NCBI RefSeq assembly: GCF_007741475.1
Contig: NZ_CP036261.1
Location: 5,705,798-5,769,797 of the forward strand
DNA: 64,000 nt
DNA from: Rosistilla ulvae
GTDB lineage: Bacteria; Planctomycetota; Planctomycetia; Pirellulales; Pirellulaceae
Direction: 5' to 3'
Shown: piece by piece, positions 19,141 through 28,656 of the stretch
How the letters are laid out: each line of letters starts with the position of its first letter
Numbering within the stretch: the first letter of the stretch is position 1
Program-made: the position numbers and the translations under genes
The notes under the pieces: model-generated
Seen by the model: only the letters and a program-made list of their open reading frames with translations
The model's database searches: none
Told to the model about the DNA's origin: nothing

Positions 19141-20919
19141 TCACGTTTCTTGATCTAACTGCAACAACGCTTCGACGCCGACGCGATTGCAGTAATCGCC
19201 AAGACTCTCCCCCGCGGTTCGATGCTGTTTGAAATGAACCAACACGGGACGCAGTTCGTCGACGATCCGGCTCATCGGAACCTGATCCTTGAAGACTTTG
19301 TTCATTCGCGTACCCAGCAGGTTGCCACCGATGAACAGCGTGTAGCGGCCTTCGCCCGTCTTGCCGTCGGCACTACGGCCAACCAGACCGATGTCGGCGT
19401 TATAGGGTCGGGCACAGCCGTTGGGACATCCGGTCATCCGGATCGTGAACTGTTCGTCCGCCAAACCAAGTAAGCTGAGTTCGGCTTCGACCGCGCCGAT
19501 CACAGTCGGCAACACGCGTTCGCTTTCGGTAATCGCCAAGCCGCAGGTTGGCAGCGCCGGACATGCGAACGCAAACCGCCGGGCGTTGCTGATCTGATCG
19601 ACAGTGACAACGCCGTGTTCGGCCAGCAGTTGTTGGATAGTGTCGCGTTGATCTTCTTCGAGATCGCACAACAAGATGTTTTGCTGAGCGGTCAGTCGAG
19701 CGTTGCTGACATGGTCGGTGAACAGCTTGCGAAGAGCTGTCTTCAGTCGCAGCGGGCCATCGTCTTTGACTCGACCGTTTTCGATCGGCAGCCCCAAGAA
19801 GAACTTGCCGTCTCCTTGCGCGTGCCATCCCATGTGATCATCGTGTCGTGTCACGTCGACCGGATTGGGAGCGGGCAACGGACGTGGCAAGCTGCCATCG
19901 GCAACGCCGCAGATCGATTCGGCTTCGGACAGATACGATTCGACTTTCGCTTTAAACGCCGCGAGACCCAGGTTGTGGATCAGATATTTCATCCGGGCTT
20001 GGCTGCGGTCGGCGCGGTTGCCGAAGTCGCGTTGCACCAGGATGATCGCGGTGATGATCGGCAGCAATTGATCGGGCGTGACAAACGTCAATCGATGCGC
20101 TAGTGCTGGGAAACAGTTCTTCTTGCTGGGAGTCGTCCCCATGCCGCCGCCAACCAAAACGTTGAATCCAACCAGTTCGTCCCCGCTGGTGACGCCCAGC
20201 AGGCCGAGGTCGTTGTCGTAGACGTCGATGCAATTGTCATCGCTGAGCGCGAGGCCGATTTTAAATTTCCGCGGCAGATAGGCTTTGCCATAGATCGGAT
20301 CGGGTTCGGGTTCATCCGGCGGTCCGACGACCTGCTGGCGTTCACCCGACTGCGGATCCTTGATCCAGATTTCATGATAGGCTTGCGTCTTTGGCCGCAC
20401 GTGGACAGCGATCTCGTCGGCAATTTCCTGCAAGCGATCGCGGAGCCCGTTCTGGCGCAGCGGTGCCGGGCAACAGCAGACGTTGCGCGTCACGTCGCCG
20501 CAAGCCGATTGCGTGGAAAGCTTGATCTCATTGATGCGATGAATCGTGCTCCAGAGATTGGCTTTCACCACCCCGTGCAACTGGATGCTCTGTCGCGTCG
20601 TGATCCGAATCGTCCCATTGCCCAGTTCGTCGGCGATGTCCAGTTCCCCGAGAAACTGTGTGGCGGTGATCTTGCCGCCGGGGATGCGATTGCGAACCAT
20701 GAAGGAATAGGCTTTGCCAAGCCCTTCTTTTCGGCGAGGCGTCCGCAGGTCGCGGTCGTCCTGTTGGTAGGTGCCGTGAAATTTCAGCAGCTTGGTTGTG
20801 GCATCGGCGACGTGGTCGGTAGCGGCATCGGCCAATTCGTCGGCGATCGAACCACGCAACCCACAGCTGGCTTCTTTGATCACTTCAACTTTCGTTTTTT
20901 TTGGCTCCGGATCCGACAT
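19141..20919 (-). CDS. Sirohaem sulfite/nitrite reductase (assimilatory, Sir/CysI/NirA family)
   Basis: A 592-residue two-repeat reductase. The substrate-side sequence TIRITTRQSIQLHGVVK has the conserved Arg residues that hold the anion over sirohaem. The four Cys that bind the 4Fe-4S/sirohaem pair are visible in CPALPTCGLA (C-x5-C) and TGCPNGCARPY (C-x3-C). CPALPTCGLA followed by ESERVLP is closer to assimilatory sulfite reductases than to NirA, so sulfite to sulfide is the better guess; nitrite reduction cannot be excluded. The length fits the ferredoxin or hemoprotein-subunit type with no flavin domain. The upstream neighbour is a DUF3365 haem protein and the downstream one a PAS protein. 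Confidence 0.92.
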   Translation of the reverse strand: MSDPEPKKTKVEVIKEASCGLRGSIADELADAATDHVADATTKLLKFHGTYQQDDRDLRTPRRKEGLGKAYSFMVRNRIPGGKITATQFLGELDIADELGNGTIRITTRQSIQLHGVVKANLWSTIHRINEIKLSTQSACGDVTRNVCCCPAPLRQNGLRDRLQEIADEIAVHVRPKTQAYHEIWIKDPQSGERQQVVGPPDEPEPDPIYGKAYLPRKFKIGLALSDDNCIDVYDNDLGLLGVTSGDELVGFNVLVGGGMGTTPSKKNCFPALAHRLTFVTPDQLLPIITAIILVQRDFGNRADRSQARMKYLIHNLGLAAFKAKVESYLSEAESICGVADGSLPRPLPAPNPVDVTRHDDHMGWHAQGDGKFFLGLPIENGRVKDDGPLRLKTALRKLFTDHVSNARLTAQQNILLCDLEEDQRDTIQQLLAEHGVVTVDQISNARRFAFACPALPTCGLAITESERVLPTVIGAVEAELSLLGLADEQFTIRMTGCPNGCARPYNADIGLVGRSADGKTGEGRYTLFIGGNLLGTRMNKVFKDQVPMSRIVDELRPVLVHFKQHRTAGESLGDYCNRVGVEALLQLDQET

Positions 20920-21061
20920 GCGTCGTGTTCCTCGTTGTGGGTGTGGCGGTTGAATATCTCGTTATTGTCGAGTTGATAGAAAGACGCTCCGTGAAAAACG
21001 AAGCGTCTGGTTGTTGCCGCGTCGTGGTATCGCAAACGGCATTGCCTGAGTGGTTGCCAAC

Positions 21062-21604
21062 CTATTGGATCGGCACGGTGTAACTGATCGCTCCGATCGG
21101 TTCGCCTGGTTTGGCGTCAGCGTAGTGCGCGTGGCACATTACACATTTTTGCATCACCACGGGTACGGGAGTCAACGCGCGCAGATAATGTTTGCCGTCG
21201 CGGACGACCACTTGATCGACAGTCTTTGCACCCGCTTTCAATTTCTTGATACCCGATTTTTCAAAGTCGTCTTTGGCGACGTTGTCCGATTCGTAGGGAT
21301 CGCCGGTGGCGTCGATCAAGCGAATCGTATTGTCGCTCCCCTCGGAGATGTTTTTGAACAACAGGACCGCGGCGCTTCCGGCGGCAAAGTCGTCATCGTC
21401 GTTGACGTATTTGTCGGTCACCAAAACGATCGTTTGCTTAAAGATGTTGTCGAGCGTTTGCACGGTCTGCCGCGATCGCTGGACCGCTTTCGCGTTGGGG
21501 GCCGGGTCCTGAGCCGGTGCGTTGGGGGAGGTGATCACCTGAAAACCACCAATCGCAGCGACGGCCAGTGTCGCCAGACGGACTTTAAGAGAGATTCGCT
21601 TCAT
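21062..21604 (-). CDS. DUF3365 / Tll0287-like c-type haem protein
   Basis: A 180-residue exported protein. The signal peptide spans about residues 1-31. The mature part contains the single haem-binding motif CVMCHAHY near the C-terminus, with YADAKPGEPIGAIS after it, as in the Tll0287-like DUF3365 sensor/haem domain. The ATG at 21604 is chosen because it has AGGAG about 8 nt upstream; the longer frame lacks a signal-like start. It lies 142 bp upstream of the sulfite/nitrite reductase gene on the same strand. A periplasmic redox sensing or electron transfer role is plausible but inferred. Confidence 0.85.
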   Translation of the reverse strand: MKRISLKVRLATLAVAAIGGFQVITSPNAPAQDPAPNAKAVQRSRQTVQTLDNIFKQTIVLVTDKYVNDDDDFAAGSAAVLLFKNISEGSDNTIRLIDATGDPYESDNVAKDDFEKSGIKKLKAGAKTVDQVVVRDGKHYLRALTPVPVVMQKCVMCHAHYADAKPGEPIGAISYTVPIQ

Positions 21605-21930
21605 TCCAGAGTCTCCTGTTCGCAGAAAGGGGAGCAAGATTCGCGTCGATCGCTAAAGATGCATATTTGGCACAGCTTTTGTAGATCTTCTGGGGAACGG
21701 TGTCAACTGTGACAGATCGTCCGTTGTTGGACGCGGTTGGATCGGATGTCCGCCACAGCGCAGCCGCCATCGCAAAGTGACCAGTTGCGTTGGTGAGAGA
21801 GCTTGCAGCGTTGGGCCACCGCGAACCAACCCTTCGCGAATACCGTCTATCGGGTTAAAATCGCCGAGCAACGCGGCACAGGCCCGAAATCAACGCATCC
21901 GTCAAACGAAACTCCACCGGCCAAGTCATC

Positions 21931-22551
21931 ATGATCACGATTGTCGATTACCAAATGGGCAACCTCCGCAGCGTCAGTAAGGCGATCCAACGCGTGGGGG
22001 AAGAGACGCTGATCACGTCGGACCCGGGCGAGATCGCGTCGGCGGAGAAGTTGATTTTGCCGGGCGTCGGCGGTTTCAAAGATGCCATCGCCGAACTGAA
22101 TCGCCGCGACCTAGCCAACCCAATCCGTGATTTCATCGATTCGGGACTCCCCTTTCTGGGGATCTGCCTGGGGCTGCAGATGCTATTCGACAGCAGCGAA
22201 GAGGGGGGGCAGCACGAGGGACTGGGAATCATTCCCGGAGAAGTCGTTCGCTTTCCCGCAGACCCCGCGTTGAAGGTGCCGCACATGGGCTGGAACCAGG
22301 TCCAGATCACGCAACCGACGCCGCTGATGCAGGGGATCGAGCCGGGGACGCACTTCTACTTCGTTCACTCCTATTACGTCAAGCCGAGCGATCGCAGCGT
22401 CGTCGCGATCGAAGCCGACTACGGGGCTCCTTTCTGTGCCGCGATCTGGCGCGACAATCTGCACGCGACTCAGTTCCATCCCGAAAAGAGCCAAGGCAAC
22501 GGAATGAAGTTGCTGAAGAACTTCGTCTCGCTGGATGCGCCCGGCGAGTGA
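21931..22551 (+). CDS. hisH: Imidazole glycerol phosphate synthase glutaminase subunit HisH
   Basis: A 206-residue class I glutamine amidotransferase of normal length. It starts MITIVDYQMGNLRSV, typical for HisH. The nucleophile Cys is in LGICLGLQMLFDSS. The His and Glu of the triad are in TQFHPEKSQGNG. With HisF it makes imidazole glycerol phosphate and AICAR in histidine synthesis, supplying ammonia from glutamine. No other his gene is adjacent. Its stop codon lies within sequence that matches the start of the downstream 181-bp repeat, which is unusual. Confidence 0.96.
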   Translation: MITIVDYQMGNLRSVSKAIQRVGEETLITSDPGEIASAEKLILPGVGGFKDAIAELNRRDLANPIRDFIDSGLPFLGICLGLQMLFDSSEEGGQHEGLGIIPGEVVRFPADPALKVPHMGWNQVQITQPTPLMQGIEPGTHFYFVHSYYVKPSDRSVVAIEADYGAPFCAAIWRDNLHATQFHPEKSQGNGMKLLKNFVSLDAPGE

Positions 22552-23350
22552 AGTTTGTCGTTCTTCACCCTCCGCCAGACGCAGTTTGAAGGGGAGGGTC
22601 GAACGAGCGCAGCGTTGATCGGGGAGGCTTTGCGTGAGATCGACTTCGGCGTCTTTGACTCACGGACAGCCCTCCCCGAAAAACTCGCTAAACGCTCGTT
22701 TTTCGACCCTCCCGGCGTTGCCGGGCGGGTGAAGTTGCGCGTTCTTCACCCTCCGCCAAACGTAGTTTGAAGGGGAGGGTCGAACGAGCGCAGCGTTGTT
22801 CGGGGAGGCTTTGCGTGAGATCGACTTCGGCGTCTTTGACTCACGGACAGCCCTCCCCGAAAAACTCGCTAAACGCTCGTTTTTCGACCCTCCCGGCGTT
22901 GCCGGGCGGGTGAAGTTGCGCGTTCTTCACCCTCCGCCAAACGTAGTTTGAAGGGGAGGGTCGAACGAGCGCAGCGTTGTTCGGGGAGGCTTTGCGTGAG
23001 ATCGACTTCGGCGTCTTTGACTCACGGACAGCCCTCCCCGAAAAACTTGCTAAACGCTCGTTTTGCGACCCTCCCGGCGTTGCCGGACGGGTGAAGTTGC
23101 GCGTTCTTCACCCTCCCCAAACGTAGTTTGAAGGGGAGGGTCGAACGAGCGCAGCGTTGTTCGGGGAGGCTTTGCGTGAGATCGACTCCGGCGTCTTTGA
23201 CTCACGGACAGCCCTCCCCGAAAAACTTGCTAAACGCTCGTTTTTTGACCCTCCCGGCGTTGCCGGGCGGGTGAAGTTGCGCGTTCTTCACCCTCCGCCA
23301 GACGTAGTTTGAAGCGGAGGGTCGAACGAGCGCAGCGTTGTTCGGGGAGG
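22540..23350. repeat. 181-bp tandem repeat array, first locus
   Basis: Four full copies and a partial fifth of a 181-bp unit. Units begin at the TTCTTCACCC phrase at 22561, 22742, 22923, 23104 and 23284, so the period is 181, 181, 181 and 180. Each unit contains several inverted repeats. Stem 1 is CCCTCC(N)C with its complement around an AAACG(T/C)AGTTT turn. Stem 2 pairs TCGGGGAGG...CGTGAG with CTCACG...CCTCCCCGA. Stem 3 is CCCGGC-GTT-GCCGGG. Because 181 is not a multiple of three, open frames here shift from unit to unit and are not genes. The array begins inside the last codons of hisH. A related array lies at 61.1-61.9 kb. Confidence 0.92.
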
Positions 23351-23445
23351 TGAGTTCGCTGTGCAAAGATGTGTCGGTGCGACCTCGTGCTGTGCCCTCG
23401 TCGGGAAACTCGTTGGCTTTGCTGGGCGAATAAAGGTGGGCTGTC

Positions 23446-26214
23446 TTAATTGCCACCGCGAAAACGTTTCAGTTGTTCGTGCAGGTGGTAGTCGTCGGGA
23501 ACGTCTAACAAACAGTTCATTTCGACTTGGATCGCTTGATCGGTCTCGCCCATCCGAAACAGGACCTCGGCCAACGTATCGCGGTAGGAATACGACTCGG
23601 GAAATTCCGCCACCGCCGACATCGACAGCTCCAATGCGCGATCCAAGTGGCGATTGTGGATCGCGGCAACCCAAGCGATGTTGTTGGCCATGTTGGCGTT
23701 CAACGGAAAGCGAGTCAGGTGTTTGGTTGCCGCAGCAAAGATCTTGTCCAAGGTTTGGTCGGCGAATTGGGTGTGTCCTTGTGCGCGGATTTCCAGCAAT
23801 TGCTGCTCGGCAAAATCAATGTTGGCTGGGCTGGAGCGGAGCGCCATTTTCATTTGCTGTGTCGCCGTCGCGACGTCTCCGCGGTTGAGTGCCTGCCGCG
23901 CGGACGCTTCGTAAGAATCGAAGACGATGTTTTGGTAAGACCCCATGTCTCGCAACATCGTGGGACTCAGCGTCCGGTCCAGCAAGCGTTGGTTCAGCCG
24001 AGCGATCTCCTGTGGCGACTTGTTGTCCTCTAGTCCCAACAGCAATCGGATCGCGCGGTAGTGATACGAACCGGAGGAGTTCTCGGGAGTATCGTGAATG
24101 ACTTTGTTGGCGTATCGGATGGCGCCTGGCAGATCGTCGAACTGACCGAACGCGACCGCGACGTCGAAGTACTGGGCGGCATCCAAAGCTAACAGGTCCA
24201 ACCGATCGACGATCGCTTTCGCTTCGTCCTCTTGTCCGGCTAGCCGTCGCGATTTGGACAAACCGACAAGGGTTTCGGGATGGTTCGGAAAGCGTTCCCA
24301 GAGATTTTGATAAGAGTCCGCCGCGGCCCGCATGTTCCCCAATTGGAACTGCCGGCGTGCGAGTGCGGTCGTCGCTTCATAGTCGTTGTTTTGAGCGGCC
24401 CTTCGATAAAACGTATTGGCCCAGTCGTCGCGAGCATAAGTTTGGAAGAACTCGGCAATTTCTCGGCACAACACGACGTTGAACTGCCCATCGTCGCTGT
24501 CCAATTGATCGTACAACCAGGTTGCCAAACGATTCAGGTCGATACTACGATTCCAGCCCGCGGGCAATTTGCCGTGCGACAGATCGACCAACACGCGAGC
24601 CCGCTGTGTGACCGTCCAGCCAGGTTCCAGTTGGTCTAAAGCATGCCAAAGTTCATTGCCGATCGATGTTCCAAACAACGCTTCGGTCGCTTTCCCATCG
24701 CTCGAAGGCATCCTCAGCAACGGTTCGGCAAGTTCGATCGCAAAGGTTGAGTCGTTGCGTTGCAGCACCGTTTGGATAACTTCCAAACGGTGCATAATCC
24801 CTTCGCCACGCGTCAGCGACGAGACGCGTCGCAGCGCTTGCCGCGCCGCCGGAGCATAGCCTAACTGGTAGGCCAGCGAACAGGCGGCGAGGCAACGTTC
24901 GAAGGCTTGTGGCCGCTGCGTTGGAAGGTCGTCATCCTCCAGGTTTTCCGCCTGCTGTCGCGTTTCATCCGCCATTGCCAACAGGCTCGATTCCAGCGAG
25001 GCGGTATCGCCCCCAAGGATTTCCAATGCGCGCTGGTAATCGGTTTGCTGGACCAACAGTTCGGCCGCTTGAAGCGGCATTCGATCCGATAATACCTCGA
25101 TGGCCCGATCGGTTCGGTCGACCGCGATCAACGTCTCCGCTGCTTCGAAGACTGTGGTTGTGAGATCGCTGCGATACCGTCGGGATTGCGACTGAAGCGT
25201 ATCGATCGCCGTTAGGAAGTCGTCGGACGTAACCAGTTCGACCAACCGATTCACGATCTCGTCGCATTGTTCGGTTTGTTGGCTGCGATACAGTCCAATG
25301 ATCCACAACAACATCGGTTTCGCTTTTTCACGACATCGCATCAAATAGGAGGCAGCGTTTTGAGCGTCATCGAGTTCGATGGGCTCGAGCAATTCCACCG
25401 CATCGGTTTGTTGTCGCGATGATTCGACCAACCCCTTCCAATCCAAAGCGGCAAACTGCAGACGCGACATCAATTCCGGATCGTCCTGGCCGGCCCATTG
25501 GATCGCTTCGTCCTGCATGCCCATCGTCCAACGGATGAAAACTTCGACCTTCCGGCGGCTGGCAGGCTGCATCTCATCGGCGGCTTGCGCGAGCGTGAGG
25601 CAATCGTCGTGGCTGCTGCCCATTTGAAACATCATCTGGCTGCGTCGGAGCGCGACGATCGGCATGTGCGACATCTCGCCTAACAGTTCGATAAACGGTT
25701 CGGACTGGCCTCTTTCCAGAGCGAGGTAGGCGAGGTAAGGGAAATGACGCAACAGATCAATTTGCACACGCTGACGAAACGCCTGGGACTTCGATTGTCG
25801 CAGCGCCACGTTTAACCCGCTCAATTGTTCCAACGCGATCAGGTCGGCAAGGCTGGGCTGATTTTCGTCGTCGGCACCGCGCAACAATCGGGCAACGTTT
25901 GCAGGGGTCTGTTGGCGAATCCCCAGTTTCCATTGCTCCTGAATCCAACGGGCCCGCATGCGCACTTCGGGGTCGTCGCTCTGTTCCGCCGCCAGCACCT
26001 CCGCCTCACTGCCCAGTTCCCACATCTCCTGCATGGCGTTCTGACGGTCGGAGAATTCGCGGCTGGAGAGCCTCTGCTGCAAGCGATCGTCATGGGGCGA
26101 CGGCTGAGGCGATTGCGCCAAGGCGGGCGACCGCATCAGGCAACCGCTCACAAGAACAGCCACCGAGAACCAGCATCGTTTACGTTGCAGCAATCGCAGA
26201 ATCATCGGAGACAT
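23446..26214 (-). CDS. Large secreted TPR-like repeat protein
   Basis: A 922-residue protein with a signal peptide (hydrophobic stretch followed by SPALAQS). The rest is almost entirely alpha-helical. Leu/Ala-rich helix pairs of TPR/HEAT type are clear in the C-terminal half, for example ALARRQFQLGNMRAAADSY and LAEVLFRMGETDQAIQVEM. Two Cys just before the signal cleavage region might make it a lipoprotein, but the lipobox is not convincing. ATG 26214 is taken because the longer frame begins with TTG two codons earlier. It should act as an envelope scaffold or assembly protein; nothing more specific can be read. Confidence 0.8.
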   Translation of the reverse strand: MSPMILRLLQRKRCWFSVAVLVSGCLMRSPALAQSPQPSPHDDRLQQRLSSREFSDRQNAMQEMWELGSEAEVLAAEQSDDPEVRMRARWIQEQWKLGIRQQTPANVARLLRGADDENQPSLADLIALEQLSGLNVALRQSKSQAFRQRVQIDLLRHFPYLAYLALERGQSEPFIELLGEMSHMPIVALRRSQMMFQMGSSHDDCLTLAQAADEMQPASRRKVEVFIRWTMGMQDEAIQWAGQDDPELMSRLQFAALDWKGLVESSRQQTDAVELLEPIELDDAQNAASYLMRCREKAKPMLLWIIGLYRSQQTEQCDEIVNRLVELVTSDDFLTAIDTLQSQSRRYRSDLTTTVFEAAETLIAVDRTDRAIEVLSDRMPLQAAELLVQQTDYQRALEILGGDTASLESSLLAMADETRQQAENLEDDDLPTQRPQAFERCLAACSLAYQLGYAPAARQALRRVSSLTRGEGIMHRLEVIQTVLQRNDSTFAIELAEPLLRMPSSDGKATEALFGTSIGNELWHALDQLEPGWTVTQRARVLVDLSHGKLPAGWNRSIDLNRLATWLYDQLDSDDGQFNVVLCREIAEFFQTYARDDWANTFYRRAAQNNDYEATTALARRQFQLGNMRAAADSYQNLWERFPNHPETLVGLSKSRRLAGQEDEAKAIVDRLDLLALDAAQYFDVAVAFGQFDDLPGAIRYANKVIHDTPENSSGSYHYRAIRLLLGLEDNKSPQEIARLNQRLLDRTLSPTMLRDMGSYQNIVFDSYEASARQALNRGDVATATQQMKMALRSSPANIDFAEQQLLEIRAQGHTQFADQTLDKIFAAATKHLTRFPLNANMANNIAWVAAIHNRHLDRALELSMSAVAEFPESYSYRDTLAEVLFRMGETDQAIQVEMNCLLDVPDDYHLHEQLKRFRGGN

Positions 26215-26361
26215 CACCAAGCGTTTCGATTCAGGGAATCGGGATGCGGAATTTGCGTCTTTCTATCCTAACGCATCGCGGCGGAAACAAAAGTCAAATC
26301 GAATCTGTCCCCAACGCGGCGGTGTCGGGACAGCTGGCAGCCGCCGGAAACGTTTGGGGTG

Positions 26362-28656
26362 TTAAAAGTCTTGTCGCGAAACGTAGTAGCAGCCGCAGCC
26401 GAGCATCAAAAGCGTGAAAATCCCACAGTTCACCAACGGCTGCCAGATCTTCAAGACGCGTCGATCGTAGGCCAAATCGACTTCCGATGGTGGCCCGGCG
26501 GCGATTTCTCGCTCGCCGATCACGATCCCTTCGACAGTTTCTCCCAATTCGCCCGGCTTGGGGAAAACCGTATGGATCGGTTGGACGATCCAATCCTGCA
26601 GCCAGCGCCAAATACCACGCTCGGGTTGCCATGTTGCCTGGACCGAACCGTCGGTCAGGTCGAGCGCCAGAACATGGTCCAATTCGTAAGCGATCAACAA
26701 TGTGTTTGAATCGCTCCAGTTCAGTTGGGCAATCGAACCTTGGTGCGGGATCGAGACGGGGATGGAGGTTCCCATCGACGTATCGATCACCTGGACCGTT
26801 TTGTCGGCAAACAGGATCGCGACGCGATCACCGCCATCGCGGGCCGCCCGCAGTTCGGTCGGGGTGCTAGCCGCATCGAGGTCGACGTCGTACAGCTTCT
26901 CCAGCGTTTGCAGGTCGTAGATTTCGATTCCCGAATCCTCCCGCGCGATCATCAGGTGTTGGGATGTCGCAGCGATGGCGCCCCGTTGGTTCGCCGCCCC
27001 CGGCAGGCTGATCTCTCGATCGATCTTCAGTCGTCGGTCTTCGCCGGCGGTCAAACGAATCAAGCGACCACGCGTGTAAGCGACCACCGATGACGACCGC
27101 GGTACGGCGTCGACACTCATCGGCGTATCGAGATTCAAGTCGGGAGGACTGATCACGGTGAATCCATCGGTTTCGGATTGCAGCATCGACATTAGCCCGC
27201 CGAACATACCGCTGTCCTTCTTCTCCGACGGTTCCGATTCCAGACCACCGGCGGCAGCTCGCGAGATGCCTCGCGTACCGTAGACGATCAACGCTCCATC
27301 GGAACCCGCAAGCATCTCGCGACTGCCCGGCGGAAGCTTGATACCATCGATCGGTTTCCATTCTTCTCGACTCGACAACAGCAACAGATTGTCGTTGCTG
27401 CCGGAGAACTGTCGGAAACGTCCACTCGAAATTTGGGCGACCAGAACCTGATCGGATTCGGGGAGAGCCAGCGGGCCGAGGGCGCGCGTTCCGCTGCCAA
27501 ACTCCGTCTCCAGCAAGGTTTGCCATTTGGATTCTTCTTCGTCATACCGCAACACCTCCCCCTTCCGCGTCGCAGCGAACAATTCGCCATCCAGCTGGGC
27601 AAGTTGTGTGATCGTCGCTGGTTGAGCGACCAATTGATCAAACAATTCGTGGGTTACGTCGACCAGGAAACAAGCCATCCAAAAGATCACTGTCACGGCG
27701 ATCGATACGATTGCGTTTCGCCAGATCAGTCCCGCCACGGCGGAAACGCTGTAGTAGACGACGAACAGAAAGACAAACAACGGAATGCACAGCAACAGGT
27801 TGTGGTTCCAGATCTGTAAGCGAAAGCCGACGATCAGCCAAAGGCCAACGATCATCAACGTGATGTTGACGAAGACGAACGAGCAGCCGCCGATAAATTT
27901 GGCAAGAAACAGCAGCGATCGGGAGATCGGTTTGCTGAGCAGCAGTTGCAGCGATCCACTTTGAAACATTTCTGGGATGATCGATCCGGTGACCAAGATC
28001 GCGATGAACACCCCTAACACGCCCAGCAGCAAATTGACGATTAATGGCAGCGCGATCTTGTTTAAGATCTCCAGGAATTGCGTTCGGGTGACGACAAACG
28101 CGTCGGGGAAGTCGAACGCAGCGTACCGCAATCGGACCGAATCGCCCGATCTTGGATGGAACGCACCGGGCAGGGCGGCTTCCAAACGCAAGCGGTTGCG
28201 ACGGCGCAATTGCTCTTCGCTCAAGGTCTCCGCGTCGGCTTGGTCCAGTTCCCGCAGTTCGCTCAATCGCGTCGTCGATTTCCACAACTCGGCGTCGTGC
28301 CAGTCTTGTTTGTCCAACAAACCGTTTAGGCCGTCGAGTACTTCGTGCGTTCGCAAGCGATCGACGTTGGCTTTCCCCGCGTCGCGCAGCCGGGTTTGGA
28401 TCGTGGGATCCAACGCCTGCACGACTCGCGAGGCGGCCGAATCGCGAGTCGACTTGGCCGACGATTCCAGCAACGATTTCAAGCGTTGGCTGCTGGTAAC
28501 ATCAAACCGCTTAAATTGCGTGGTGACTTCGTCTCGCACTCCCAATGGCGCAAGGACGGCCAAGAACAACAGAACGCCTAACAAGACAAGCCACAAGACG
28601 CGTGAGGCGAGCGCTTCGCGAAATGCATCGGTGATAACGGCGATGTACGGTTTCAC
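26362..28656 (-). CDS. ABC-2 type permease with a large inserted beta-propeller-like domain
   Basis: A 764-residue membrane protein. The N-terminal part has a membrane segment near residues 15-35, a long helical loop, then a cluster of hydrophobic segments (about 190-360) as in ABC-2 permeases. Residues about 375-690 are soluble and beta-rich, with repeating phrases such as SDGALIVYGTRG and DRVAILFADKTVQVID. This resembles a WD40/PQQ-like propeller. A final membrane segment ends the protein (FTLLMLGCGCYYV). The GTG start at 28656 overlaps the stop of the ATPase gene as GTGA, so the pair is translationally coupled. Sequence farther upstream is antisense-like and not part of the protein. Substrate unknown. 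Confidence 0.85.
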   Translation of the reverse strand: MKPYIAVITDAFREALASRVLWLVLLGVLLFLAVLAPLGVRDEVTTQFKRFDVTSSQRLKSLLESSAKSTRDSAASRVVQALDPTIQTRLRDAGKANVDRLRTHEVLDGLNGLLDKQDWHDAELWKSTTRLSELRELDQADAETLSEEQLRRRNRLRLEAALPGAFHPRSGDSVRLRYAAFDFPDAFVVTRTQFLEILNKIALPLIVNLLLGVLGVFIAILVTGSIIPEMFQSGSLQLLLSKPISRSLLFLAKFIGGCSFVFVNITLMIVGLWLIVGFRLQIWNHNLLLCIPLFVFLFVVYYSVSAVAGLIWRNAIVSIAVTVIFWMACFLVDVTHELFDQLVAQPATITQLAQLDGELFAATRKGEVLRYDEEESKWQTLLETEFGSGTRALGPLALPESDQVLVAQISSGRFRQFSGSNDNLLLLSSREEWKPIDGIKLPPGSREMLAGSDGALIVYGTRGISRAAAGGLESEPSEKKDSGMFGGLMSMLQSETDGFTVISPPDLNLDTPMSVDAVPRSSSVVAYTRGRLIRLTAGEDRRLKIDREISLPGAANQRGAIAATSQHLMIAREDSGIEIYDLQTLEKLYDVDLDAASTPTELRAARDGGDRVAILFADKTVQVIDTSMGTSIPVSIPHQGSIAQLNWSDSNTLLIAYELDHVLALDLTDGSVQATWQPERGIWRWLQDWIVQPIHTVFPKPGELGETVEGIVIGEREIAAGPPSEVDLAYDRRVLKIWQPLVNCGIFTLLMLGCGCYYVSRQDF

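Noticed and set aside
22540-23350. Array as a CRISPR locus
   Set aside because: The whole 181-bp unit repeats with no unique spacers, and there are no cas genes nearby.
22555-23456. Open frames in and at the edges of the first array
   Set aside because: They lie within repeat units, lack ribosome-binding sites and shift frame with each copy.
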